DNA of 64,000 nucleotides, taken from positions 21,953,501 to 22,017,500 of the forward strand of contig NC_088310.1 of the NCBI RefSeq assembly GCF_910592395.1. The letters are read 5' to 3'. The number at the start of each line of letters is the position of its first letter. Position 1 is the first letter of the stretch. Origin of the DNA: Lineus longissimus. Its lineage: Eukaryota; Nemertea; Pilidiophora; Heteronemertea; Lineidae. Positions 13,208 to 27,694 of this stretch are shown one piece after another. Below the pieces are notes generated by a model that was given only the letters and a program-made list of their open reading frames with translations, did no database searches and was not told where the DNA came from. The position numbers were made by a program, and so were the translations under genes.

Positions 13208-14291
13208 TTGGATCCAAGTCAGTACATTGATAACATATAATATGCTTAACGTTATTATTAAAATACTTTCGAAATGGAATTTCTTGACGCAATGAATATA
13301 CTATAATGCTATCCAAATACATACGTACATGACGTTTTTCGATTTACTTCATGAAATCATATTGAACTGGATTATATTTTGATATCAATCTTTTGCCCAA
13401 TTAAAAACATCACGACATAGGACCTCTCCGAATTCACATTAAATTGACCCATGACCGGTTGTTAGATAGAAGCTAACTCTACATTTAGAATCATTCGAAT
13501 GTTTGCTATCCATCCTTTCCGAGCTCAGTATTGAATCATACCAAACATGGCAGCGACAGGAAGCGGAAACTGCTCGGAATAATGGCGGAAATAATTGCAA
13601 TCGAACATCGCAGTGGGGTCATGAAAACACCACTTGCCTCAATGATATAAATTGTTCGAATGCTGCAGCAATAGAACAACTCAGCCAGGAAACTCGCCTC
13701 CATAATTAGTTTTATGAAGGGGCTAAAATGTCAATCGGATCAATTTAGTATTGATGGCAATGGCTGCTGTTATCGATGTGGAGCCACTTCATTAAGTCAT
13801 ACACATGATGTCGCTAAACAAGCTGACATTGCCATTATACCTACTTCAGAAACCAATAGTATCAAATAACTACTTCAGACAGTCACTTTTCCCTGTGAGT
13901 CTGTTTTATTATATAATTTCTATTGATTTCCTTTCGTTTTATGCATTATGTAGATGAGCTCTCCATCAAAATTCGACGGGTCTATTATCGCTGTAAAAAA
14001 GTCACAAAACATAAACGGCTTGTCACTTTTGGACAATACTGAGGTTTCGAAAGTCAACGTTTTTCATAACGTTTACAGTTTGAATGTTGCTGTTTGTTTG
14101 TCGCTGCAGATAACTGTTTGTTTCTATGTACACACAGACATGACAGACCTAGAAGAGCGATGGGAAGGTAAACTATGACAGATCCTCTTGAAAAACACCA
14201 GATGGAATCATGCTAAAAGATATTTCTTAAATGCGTTTGGTGATATTATTTTCGTGAAGTCATTCGTCGACGATAACTAGAGTTGTGGCAT

Positions 14292-14306
14292 GACTGTCAT
14301 GACTGT
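14292..14306 (-). promoter_or_regulatory. Copy of dispersed motif ACAGTCATGACAGTC
   Basis: This minus-strand copy is identical over 15 bases to the plus-strand copy at 37768-37782 and shares 14 with 31753-31766. The motif contains TGACAG, the core bound by Meis, Prep and TGIF proteins. The flanks of the copies are not alike, which argues against a recent transposon. Confidence 0.4.
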
Positions 14307-14407
14307 ATTCGTGTCATTGATTCCCCGTCGAAGTTCCGAAGAATCATTTGTTGAACTTCCGATTGGAGCAAACTTCCAATTGAATTATCGAGACAGGGTG
14401 GAATATG

Positions 14408-14438
14408 TGATTGACAGGTTGACAATTGGGATCAATCA
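14408..14438 (+). promoter_or_regulatory. Pbx-Meis site paired with an ATCAATCA Pbx-type site
   Basis: An exact TGATTGACAG (14408-14417) is followed 13 bases later by ATCAATCA (14431-14438), the inverted Pbx/Hox-type core. The pairing of two TALE-class sites within about 31 bases is what makes it notable. Confidence 0.4.
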
Positions 14439-17400
14439 GACTCCCAGAGAGATGACACAGCGAACAACTTCTTGTGATGGGACCAAAGATACCAAGATCG
14501 CCATCTATAATTAATAACAAGGATATCAGTCAACACCAGCAAATTGATTTTGGGACACTTTTCATGGATATATATTTTGACTTTTCGACCTGTCTTGCTA
14601 ATTAAATCGATTTTCTTTGGTGTACGTCCTGATAAATGTGTAGTATTTTCTTCATCGCGTTATGGACGTACGAATTTTAGCCAATGAAGTGCTTACTTTG
14701 GAACTGCATGGTCTACGTTATCGCAGTGTTCATCAACCCATTAAACAAACGCTGCTCTCCCGCCGATCAAAATATTTCGCTGTGCATTTTTCAGAACATT
14801 GGAGCAAGCCCAAGAGCAGAATCGTTTTTAGTGTCTTTCAAGGTGTTCGCCTACGTTCGATATAGTTATAACGCGCATGTATCACTGCAGTATTATGCTC
14901 TCTCTCACACTGACCAACGGACTTGACAGCTGTGACTGGTGCATGGAGTGTTAGCCAATATTGCCAACCTGTACCGCGAGAATGCACTGCATGAAATTAA
15001 AACGATGGTTCAATATATGAACAAAAACCTGTAGGATACGCAATGTTTCCTCATTGAAGAAATGTATTGATTTGGGTAAAACAGACGGTAATATGATATG
15101 GCATGCAACTAAGATGGTCACTTCCTATTATACTCCTAGTTCATCAGAACTATAAGCTGAACTGTCGCCTGGTTTAGTTAACTATTAGGATTTCGCGTCA
15201 GACATTTAATGATGATGCCATGACGACTTCTGCGAGTCTGGTCAATTTTCAATCAGATTATTGAATGGGTTTCGTAAACCAGACACGAAATACTTGATCA
15301 GGCTACCTAAAGATAATTCATGAAGAAATTAAGCTCGTACTGATTTCATATTTTCGTTTTGGCCGTTTCAAATCGAGTTCTTTCGTATTCTATCGAAATA
15401 AATAGTCTAATCCATTTTCTTGCAAAAGCTGTGCACGATGAAAATTTTGATAAATCGTGGTAGGAATACTGATGTACTTTATGAAGCTGCTCAATCTCGT
15501 CACAAGGTGTTATTTCGCAGCGCCATCTAGTTTGTTCCGCTAGGTGGTATGTCAATGGTAGCAAAGGTATGTATTGATACATGCAGCCTCGGACTCCATG
15601 CACCGATTCGTTCGATCCTCCGGAGTGACCCGCCTCGAACGTCCTGAATCGATCAGTGTGTATTAAGTTCTGGTTCAGGGGTTTCCTATAGGTATTTATT
15701 TTAGGCGGGGAATCCCATACGCCACCTATCGCAACTTCGATGAACTAATCATAGCTGCACGTGATGTGAAAAAAAAAGTTTTGGGTTCGACCTTGGACTC
15801 GAGTCTAGCATTATCCAAAGACCGACGAGTTACGGCCGTTTTGAAAAGTCAGCAAAAACATTATTCTGACAGAGAAACGTGTTTCGTACACAAACTGCCT
15901 CATTCGACCTGAACGAACATGATTGACGGACGCACTGTAAAATGACGTTACAAATGTATCCACATATCATCTGTCGCCTTTAGTACTCGGAGTAAATTCT
16001 AAAGTATATAATGAAACATTATAAAACCGATTGAAATTTACAATTGTAATCGGGCAACTCGCTGACTTGAATATACCATGATGCACAATGCATTTATTTT
16101 CTGGATACAAATATACCGAAGGATAATCTGAATTGCCATTTGCATCAATATATCATTGCACGCATAACCGAGTTTGTCCTCAAAAATGTTTGTGTTGATA
16201 GACGTCAAGCATAAGGGACAAGTTTGTTATTAAATAGAGTTCATTATCATTAATGCAATAACCAGGCATATCATGGCTAGTGCTGATGGTCACTGCTATT
16301 AAAAAGCAATTTGCTTTCATACGTACTTGTCTGAACGTGGTCTACTTATACATGGCATGTATGCTGTGCAAAGTGCATGAGACACTGGCCTTAGAGTGGT
16401 GTTTGTAACTTGACGTTTGCCATTGTAAATATGGATGCAATTGTATAGAGTGTGTTGCGGGTTCGACGAGTCCTGTTGCATGATGTCAGGGGCTTGCACT
16501 CGCTTAACTACACAATAGGATGTTGTCTGTACGTAAGAACATGCCTATATGTATGTATCTTAAAGAAAAGTACATGCTTTTTACGCAGTATCTCAATACT
16601 TCGTCAGAGTAGGTAGGCTGTTTTCTAAGTCAGTATCACTGTGTACCTATGAATGTACAATTACAAGCTAAGTGATGTTCCAGACTTTTTCCAGCAAACT
16701 ACCCCCTAAAATTCACAGTGTGTTTATAGTGATGTGGTTAAAAATGCCTGCAACGTCAGTGTGGTATCTACATGTAAATGCCTGGTAACTAATAAGAGAC
16801 AGTGATACCGAGCCTTCTTCCTTGTATCAACAGTATAATACCGTAATTTGTAATTTCATTCGTATGTACACCTCAGAGGCGTTTTTAAGTTATTCCTCTT
16901 TGTGTGGTCTGCAAGAGTGCATTTTCGATTAGTTCCTCACAAGATGCAAGCACTTTCAGCTCTGCCAAGTGCTTTATACCCTTGACGTTCAATGTTGTAT
17001 TTCAGGAGATCACTGAAACCTATTTGCCGTAAGATAAGAGTATTCCTGGTACAAGGGAGAAGTTTCTATAAGCACTGTGAGATAAAAGAGGCCCCTATTG
17101 GTGCCTTAATGTACCTCAATCTGACCTACATAGCTCCTGCCTATGGACCTTTAAGATGCCTTGTGCTTGAAAATGCAAATTATGCTGTCTACCTCTAATG
17201 AGAACCGGAAGTGGCCTAATGCGTCCGTGACGTCACATTTGGTCATTTCTACTGATGACACGAACTATTGCCCGCTTATGACTTAACTAATCGATGAATT
17301 AAACGGTATTTTATAGGCGGGACGACGCCTTCTTAATAGTTTGGACGTGATTAATAAAGCAATCAAGCAAAGCATGCATTCGAAGTGCTTGCTATACCTA

Positions 17401-17769
17401 ACCGGCAGTGGCAGAGAAAGTGTTCTCATGGCATTTGGAGCTGATTGTCCTGCATTGTGATTGCTTAAATGGAATTCTGAAATAATTTGCGGTAAAATAG
17501 GTCCATTGCTAGGCCTATAGCCTTTATGAATTGTTTTGGAATGTCATTCAGTGCAGTTTAGTTTTCGCGTTCGGCCAACCTCCATGATTAACTCCCAATT
17601 ACTGCCTTATTGCAGCCTGGACCATTTAATGCTCATTACTGTGTGTATTACAATATTTTCCTCAATAAACGCTGCCAGCAATTTGTGTTATTATGGGGAG
17701 AATGGTTTTAGTGACACTCCATTTTGCTGACCGATGGAAAAGTGTCACTTAAAGTATGAAAATGAAGGA

Positions 17770-17775
17770 GGTGCA

Positions 17776-17807
<32 letters not shown>

Positions 17808-17815
17808 TAGGCACC
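17770..17815 (+). repeat. AT microsatellite flanked by a short inverted repeat
   Basis: A (TA)n run occupies 17776-17798. GGTGC (17770-17774) and GCACC (17811-17815) are complementary and could close a hairpin over it. Confidence 0.8.
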
Positions 17816-20800
17816 CTGTTTCTACATCGCAAAGGCAGCAGCGATGTAATGCAATGGGTGAATGGCAAATTAGAATGATCTGATTGGAGTACATTGTTTC
17901 TGACAACTGCGTGCAATCATGATCATGGCTTGAGAGTGGACATTCTGTAACAGACCATTCATGTCATTAGATGAAAGAGATATTTTCATTCTGACCATCT
18001 GAACTGTGTTCTAAGTCGACAGTAAAACGGAATTCGTAGTTCCTGACATGCCTGATCTAATCTGAGTTGTTAGTTTGCTTGAAAACCTCTTGAGGGAAAT
18101 TGAGGAAAATCATCCACACACCAGCATCAGTTGTGTTGAAGTATAAAAAAAAGGAAAAATGATTTTTTTTCAAAGCGTGGGTATGAGTAGCACGACGTCA
18201 AGGTGCTAACAGGTAAAACTCATTACCGACGAGCCGTGTTGTGAGTTTAACACTTAAAATACTTAATTGTTGAGACTGTGAAAGTAAATGTACCTCTTGG
18301 TGTGCGTTTCCGTTCTCATACTGACTATTTAGCGTTACTTTCACCATTGTAAAACATACTGGAACCCTGGTGCATTGAAAGTCTCTGCGTATTCTCACCC
18401 AGGCCCGGGTTGCTATTAATTCCGGTTACAGCGAACGGTATCACCAGATCAAACTGTACGTCAATGCATGTGAATTGCAACCAGTAGGCAGCATGCAAGA
18501 TTGGGTTCAGTGGGAACAATGTCGACCCACATCATTCCTGCGAAAAATATCGCGATCCGGCTCGTCATTTTCTGCTATATTGGCTTACAGCTTTAAAGCT
18601 TATACAAACTTATTCATTAACTATATTAATGGTGTGGTTCTGTGTAAACATGCGGCGTGTATCTGTGATGGGCCACGGCATCCTAAGTTGGCTTGACCTA
18701 TTGGCATGGCGGCCATATTGTCCGGGCTTGCTCTGTCGCGAATGCAGCCAAACACGAATCGACACCATAGACCCTATTGGACATGCGATGCTTTCTTCCC
18801 AGCTTGAATCACAAGGAAACTAATAATTGACTCATTAAGAAAGAAACAGTGAGTGAATCACGCTACCGCTGCGACAAAGAACTTGGATTGTGTTGAGAGA
18901 GGTGACACACTCAGACGGTTGTGTCTCTATATCCCAGTGGAGCAGGAAATAGTCGCCGTGCACTTCATATTAGGCCATTTACACGCAATTTACTTAAACA
19001 CCTCCACTCTTTGTACCGAATCCTTAACATAAGCGAAAAAGTAAACGGATTTATGAGAAATTACCACTACTTGCACTTGTGAGTAAACTTAGGTCTACTT
19101 GAAATGAATATATAGAGACACTGAGAGTAAGTCGACTTTGTGATTTAGGCAATGATCGATGGGGTATTGCGGAGGAAAGTGACCCTATTAAAGTTATGTT
19201 TTTTGGCGTTAAAAAACGTTAAAGAAACAATGAGAACGTGTGCACATAATGCAGTACGTTTTTATATCAATATGGCAGTTTTATTGGGACATTTGGTCGA
19301 TTTTGACATATTTGCTCTTTATGAGTCATAATGTTTTGAGTATCTGATGCTGGAGTCACACTAAGTTGATATTGGGATTCCTGAGCTTGCAAATTATAAT
19401 ACCAAAATTCCAACGGATAAAATTCTATAAAACCTACACTTCTGAAGAAATTGGAAAGTAACCTGAGGCAGCATGGCGAGGGAAATGTGGTCAATATTCC
19501 GGAAATAGAGCCATTTTATGTAAAGACATTGTCCATTTAGAACTCGGAAGAGGCGATCACAGCAATGCATCAAAATTATTGTAGTAAAATTCCATCCATT
19601 AAATTTTACTTTTTGAAATTAAATTCTACTTTATTTTCAGAAATAAACAGCACATTTAGATATTAGTAGTTTAAATTCCTTGCCAGAGAAAAAAAACTAA
19701 CTTCAGAAGGCATTAATGGCTGACAAACCACAGGATTCAAAGGGTAATCGTGGCCTGGGGCTTTTTTGATTTTATTGCAATTCAAACTGTGAAGTCACTC
19801 AAATTGCATCAAATGACAGATAATGATTTTAAAAATCGAATTTCAAATATAACGGCGTGTAGTATATTTGAGTGAAGTGAAAGTAATGTATTTAGATTTC
19901 ACTTTTTTAGGATTCTAATGTTTTGAAAATATCGTATATGTAGTTACTGACTTTCATCAATCACGTGTATCAATAACATTCACCAGAAGGATCGTCTTCA
20001 CCGGTTCACAGTGTGATGGAAATCAAATTATTCGCGATGTATCTGCACTAGCCGGGCATCCAATGGTCATCTCTTCAAAATAAAATAAAAATGTTCTGGA
20101 AATGCATAAATCCATCACTAAGATTGTATTTGAACACGATCTAAGGTTCCTACTTGAAGTTTATTTCAAATGAATATGTGAATGCTGTCTCTGCAATATT
20201 TTCATCTGGAGGTCAAGTCGTTTCGACCAATACAACCAGATTTATCAGTTAGTTATGATTATTTTTTCTGCATACTACCACGAGTTGTTGATTTAAAATC
20301 CCACAGAGTTAAATATCAAAATGGCTTTCGAATTATCTGTTATTTCCTGTGAATGCATAATTTCCAGAGGAGAAAGGAAATACTTCCTTACATTTTAAAG
20401 CAGAACGGATAGCCTTCTGGTCTTTCAAAATGAAATAATTTGCATTTAGTTTCATTCGACTTCGTAATATTGCAATCTGGATGCAAGCTATGACAACATT
20501 CTGCTGTACGTTTGTAATGTCAACATTGATCCAATGCGGGCGTTATTTTCAATTTACCAATCTTCTGACCATGAATTTGAAATTATCAGATAGATTTTAG
20601 AACTATTGGATGAATTTTACATTAAAGAATGTAAATAATGCTTTGGTAGTTCGGACATTTTGCTGTCGCAAGCCGCTTTTACAGTGTGTCGGGATTAAAA
20701 ATTCTTTGCAGTATCTGTTGCATTTGTCCCTTGCGTCCATTAATGCAAAGCATCTTTGCAGTTCGTGATTCACGCAGGTTATTGGGACAATTGTTTGCCA

Positions 20801-21058
20801 AGCTCATCACTAACATGACTAACTGCTTTAGTGCAACTCGCTGAGTTTCGCATGGTCTGTATTTAACGGCACCAACATGGCCACTGGCTTATTCCAATGC
20901 TTTTACTGCACAGAGAGAACAACAATGGAGTGAGAATACGCAGCATTGATAATTCTTCTCCAAACACACGACAAACTCCATCTTCAAGAAGAACCACTCG
21001 GATGTGTTTGTAAACTCCATTTCTGCAGTGTTGTGAGAAGATTAAAATTGGATCCTTA

Positions 21059-22000
<942 letters not shown>

Positions 22001-24168
22001 TTGAGAGAATATCGAAGTGATGTGATCGAGAACGCTTGATGCTGCCAATATGAAAAGCTTTAGAGGATGACTTGGCGATGAAGTTCCAACTCTAAGCGTT
22101 AAGTTTACGGTAAACATTACTATGTTGTTATCATTTGTGCTTTCGGCTGCATGGTTTGAACAAATAAAGACGCCAAAATATTTTTGAGGAACATAGCCAC
22201 GTTATAGCGTGAACTTCATAACTGATAATAACGTACATGTAGTATAGACTCACAAAATACCCAGTCGAAGAAGCGTTGTTGTTTACTGTTCGGCTTCTCC
22301 AGCAGTTAGTTATATCTGTGCGAGAACGCGACCTACACGTCATGGCATTGCGGTGTTTTTGACATTTTTCTCTCCCACTGCCTTTTTTTAATGTAATGCG
22401 TTGACCGAAATTTAGCAGTCAAACCATTGTGTGTTATTAAAAGTTATATTCAGTGTAACGTTTTGGCACTATCAAAATAAGCTGTCGTGAGATTTGCAGA
22501 GCAACTGCGCTATGGCTTCCAATCACGTCAGTTGGTCTTGATTGCATACTTGCGGTAGTTGCTTGAGATGTGGAACGCGTACGATGGCATTTGCAGGGTC
22601 GTTTAACAGTTGTAGACATTCGCATTAGTCATTTTTGGTGATATTTGTCCGATTTTCGCGTCCTATCGCCAACGAACCGCTTAACCCCGGCTCAAGTGCA
22701 TTATATGGTATTATATCGTTGACGGATAAATGATAAGTGAAAAACAATGATATCATGATATCGATATAGTCCATTGACTGATGTCGAAACTGTTATGTAA
22801 TTTGAAAGTGCAGAATATGAGTGACAAATGTTGAGATTTATTATATGCGTGTGTCGACTCAAGCCATGCAGTCTCCTTACGCGGTTCAGGCAGGCCAGGA
22901 AAGTGGAGCGATGACCGCTGTGACCAAGCACGCCATGACAATTCCCGTAAAATATGTCCGAGAACTCCACTTCCACTTTTCTTGCTGGAAACACGAGAGC
23001 CCACTAAGCTATTTAGTAACTTTACTATATGCCATAAAAGCAGGGACTCTGACCATTAATTTTCTCACGGTTGTCAAATATCCAAGACCGTGTTACGCAA
23101 TCATTCCATATTTGTCAATAAATCTCTCCAGTGCAGCACTTGTCAGGTTTAACACCAGTACATCACCACAACAAATAATGATATGACTACAGTTAATTGA
23201 TTATTCTTTATTAATACGATCATTAAGATTGTCTAGGGTTTAAACAAGGCTTGATAAAGTCAACTATCCCACGACAGCTATCATATATTGACGTTTCTGA
23301 CGTACCACACAAGTTGAGATAGCCCTTGTGTTATCATTGATCGTGTTTGATCCGTTTGTGGCACCAATGTTTTGGTTTGCGCTGACAAGATCCGAGCGAT
23401 TACAAGAATATGCCAATCATTCGAAAAACCACAGAAATGTACGTAGCATTTGATGAACTGTTTCCGCGTTAGTCTGCCAAGCCATGGTGACATACAAACA
23501 TACCGCATTATTAGTGAGATATAGATACTTTGTTCATGTATTTTATATTTCGTATATTTCATATATTGAGTGAAGTAATTTTGCAATTGATTTGAAATTT
23601 TATGACTGTACACTTTAGCAGCGCGCTCGCGTTTTTTTTGTCAAGGTACAAATTAACTTCTTAGTAGTAGCCACTACTACAACTCTTTCAGAAATACGTA
23701 TATAGGCTGATTTTGTAGATAAATCGCTCTTAGCTAGCAATCCAAATGAATAACACAATTCCATACGTTCGCAAGTGTACCTCTATGTTCTTACTCTGTA
23801 CAAGCTTACAGGGCATCCTTCGACAATGTTTCGTGGCGGATTCAGTCCGGAAGTTCCAACAATACAAACGATTTATAAGGTTTTTAATATGATATTACAT
23901 GTATAATGAAAGTGGATTTCTTGATTCAATAAACGCGACGGGTTATAAAAGGCAAAAGACCTGGAAATACGCTTGAGATGGTTGTTTTAAATATAGGTAC
24001 CATTTTGACGGTATTAAATATGCGTATTTATACATGTACATGAAAGTGAACATTGAATGGGCCTGCCGTTAGTGGCATGGTGCCTAACATTGTATAGACT
24101 GTATATCCAGTATCTCAGTTGTAGACCCACAGACGTTGAATACAACGGAAGCAATCGAAATTATTACA

Positions 24169-24178
24169 CTGTCAATCA
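24169..24178 (-). promoter_or_regulatory. Exact Pbx-Meis/Prep composite site, 2.5 kb upstream of Six3/6
   Basis: This reads TGATTGACAG on the minus strand. It is the fourth exact copy of this decamer. About 0.15 would be expected in the whole window from base composition. Confidence 0.4.
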
Positions 24179-27100
24179 AATTGAAAAAAGAGACCGTAAT
24201 GCCAAAATTTATACGATCGTAGGAAAAGTTATCTGTGCAACAAAAGCAGATGAGCTTGAACGCAGTTAATGTTCATTAGCGACATAATAGATCATCCTCT
24301 GACTAGTGACAGGAGAAATTGTGATCACTTACGGGTCCATCAAACACCGGTAGTTATACCATATACAGCTTTTATTAACGTTATACAGCATAAAGGAGTT
24401 AGCTATCAAAAACCAATCACGCTCAATAGACTGTAAGGAAATTTACCATGATCTCGCTACCCGCGAAAAACAAAGTGGCTAATTTAGGCAAAACCGCGGG
24501 AGCATCGCACTGCTGGAGAGAGAGTTAGGCCAATTAGGGTCCGTAAATGACCAAATGGTAACCTGTTACCCTGTTACTACCCTGGTCATAGTCCCGAGCT
24601 GGAAGAGAATTTCCCACGGGTTTGGCGATTTGAAGATAGTTTTTCCCAACTTGCTATAAGCATGTTTTTTTGTACACAAGAGTATAATGTAATGGTGGAT
24701 AATATTTTTCACACCAATCTCAATCAACAATGAATTTGTCAATGTAAGATAGTCAACAAAAAGCAAGCAAAGTAGTTTAAGTGCCGGCTAGTTTTGACGA
24801 TGTGGTTTGTTTGTAGCATTTTTGTGAGTGATCGCAATGGACCGAGGGACTATTTTCCAAACAACCTACCATTACCAGGGCAGTTGTAGGGGCCATGACC
24901 TACCCATTTTGAATGCTGATCGTCATGCTTTGATGAAAAAAATGAATTGACCAGTTTTTTAGACACAGGCATTATGAGAATATGACAACTCTTGGCATCA
25001 TGATGTATAAGTCAAGCATTCAGGTAATGTTGCAAATAAACCGTGGGGAGTCTATAAGCAGCTTGTTTTATATAGACCCATAAATCCATAAATTCGACAA
25101 AACTCGGGGAAAAAATCCCAGTTCATTTTCTTGGATACATGGTTACATTTGTTACTAAGCAGAAGTCGTGTTAGGCTATACGGTGGATCATGGTTTATAC
25201 GTTCACCATAGCGAGTGTGATCCTGCCAATATAGCATCGATCCCTTGGTCGGATTTGCGATGGCTCAATCTTGTTTAGACTGCAGGTACATCATGTTGCC
25301 CATCATACACCTGAAGTAGCTCCTAAGACGGCTTTAAGCACAAGAAATTCGCTCGTTTACGGATAATCTGTCGATTACCCCCAACAAAACCTATAACTGA
25401 TCTGGTGTTTTCATAGCAACATCTGAAAGATGCCAACTCTTCTCCTGCAATGATGATATGACTCGTCGTAAAATATCTTTTTACGTAGGATGTCCCTTGC
25501 ATTTTCCCCAATCCAACCCGAAATTACTGGATGTCAGAACCTACCGAAGAAGAAGAAGTGATGCCCAAACGGAGATGATGAAAGGAATATGTTTGATACG
25601 ATACTTCGCACTTAGAAGTATTTAAGGCCTAAGTCAATGCTTCTCTTTCATAACACGTTCGAGCATCTTTCAAAATATATATTTATTTGTTAAATGCAAA
25701 GAAATTAACAACTTAAATCCACCCGCGATCTAACTATAGTCGACCGTATAACTTGCTAACAATAAGCCTCATACATGTGGGAATAGAGGTGGAGTCGGTG
25801 CCTCAAGCACAGCTCATGAAAAATTGCCATAGATGAATCTTGAAATTCGTAAGCAGTTCTCTGCAGCCACCAATATACGCTCAACAATATGAATAAAAAA
25901 GTGCAACTCAGTCCAGCATACAACTAGTTAGTGCCTCTCCAATTAGTATGTGTTTTACTGACAGGTCCAATGTGTAACAATTTGTGCAATTAGGCGATCA
26001 TGGCAATCGTGTATTTAGAACCACATTATACTATTAAATACTCGAGATACATTAATTATTTTCCGAGTGCTGCCGTTCATTGGCCTATCACGACGGATTG
26101 ACGTCCATAATTGAAAAATTCATTTTGGCAATTTGAGTCCAACAACATTAGTTTGTTATTAATAATCTCATGTAGCGGTGATTAGCAGTTGTAAGTACGT
26201 GTAGGCCATGCTCGGGTATGGTGTAATTGGTCCGGTTATTGCCTTCTCGCTAATGACGCCAGTGCACCCAACAACCGCTAGAGACAAATTGAAGGAAATG
26301 GGAGAGAAATAACTAGTCAGGGACATTAAATTTAGAAAAATATTTCCTTATACCACCCGATTACGTTGTCACGAAATATATAAATGTACGATGAAAAACA
26401 AAGAACCAAAAATAGTAAAAGGCTGAGTATTTTCTGCCACAGCCGTCGATAACATAACGGTAAGCTTTTCAATATTTCCTGATAACGAAATGATTTGACA
26501 ATATTAATTTTGATATATTTTGAAACAGTTTGGAGTTTCACCCTCATAAAATAAAGAATAAATGAGGACTGTGGTCATAATATATTTTGATATTCTCGAT
26601 GTAACTCGTCTATAAGGAGAGAAAACCACTTCGATCAACTTGTCCTTGATTGACCTCTGAGTAGTTCGAGATGGTTATCTGCAGGGTATCATGACCTGAA
26701 GCCCTTGTTTACCACTTGCTTACCTGCAGTCTCCCTTGGATCATTAGGCAGGCAATAAGCGGATTGTAACGCGGGAGGGCAGGGGCTATAACCCATCAGC
26801 TGCATGATCCCTTGCCGTGAGTTCTGCTACCATGTGGATAGGCCTGAAATGCAGACCCTAGGGCAGATACGGAAATGCAACAGCAACCTGTGGAACTATC
26901 AGGTCGAAGTTGTTAGGGCAAGAAGGGCAACGGTTTGGTTCGAAATAAAATACCAAAAAAATGCGCAGTGCTGAACAAGGTTTGTATACTCTTTAAAGCG
27001 GTTGCGATGCCAAAAATTCATTATATCAAGATTTTTGCTCAGATTTATCATAGAAAAGACAACGTGGTCCAAGCAACCTGCATTATTGAATATCCAGAAA

Positions 27101-27680
27101 AGGCTCCTTTTTCGCAGTTGTGTGTGTAAAATAAAAGTGCAATAACATGTAGAGCATCTCATCAGTCAATATGTTAACAAGTCATTCCATTTCAAACAAT
27201 AAGTTTGCTTATAATTGTTTGTATTGCAATCAATTTCAAGTTGCTTCAGAACAAATGCTGGAGGATAACATTGGGTTGACTTAGTTCGGAGTTTTAACGT
27301 AGTGCATTGATTTCCTGTCATTTATCAAATAGCGGGGTAATCCATCGATGTGTACCGTAGGTTAACTTTACTGAGCATCAATAACGGGGCAGAGACTCCA
27401 ATCCTGATTCTGTGTATACTTCCTTCTCAATTCAAGTTCTGTAACACGTGTATTTGATCTCATGACATCCAAAATATATTAATCAAAGCTTTTTAATTAA
27501 GTTGTTGAACAGATAATCCCGGGCAAGATATGTCTGTAACCGGACTCTTCTGTTTCTCTTCTCAAATACTAGGTCAAAGTGTCCCTTCCGAAGTTCTATA
27601 CAAGCGGTCGGATCCAGCCAGGCAATGTATGTCGAGACATTGCTTCTTTTTAGTACTACAGAAAGCAACAATAGAGGGGT

Positions 27681-27694
27681 GGGGGGGGGGGGGG
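27681..27694 (+). repeat. Poly-G run of 14
   Basis: Fourteen consecutive G follow GGGGT. This is simple sequence, and its length is prone to sequencing error. Confidence 0.85.
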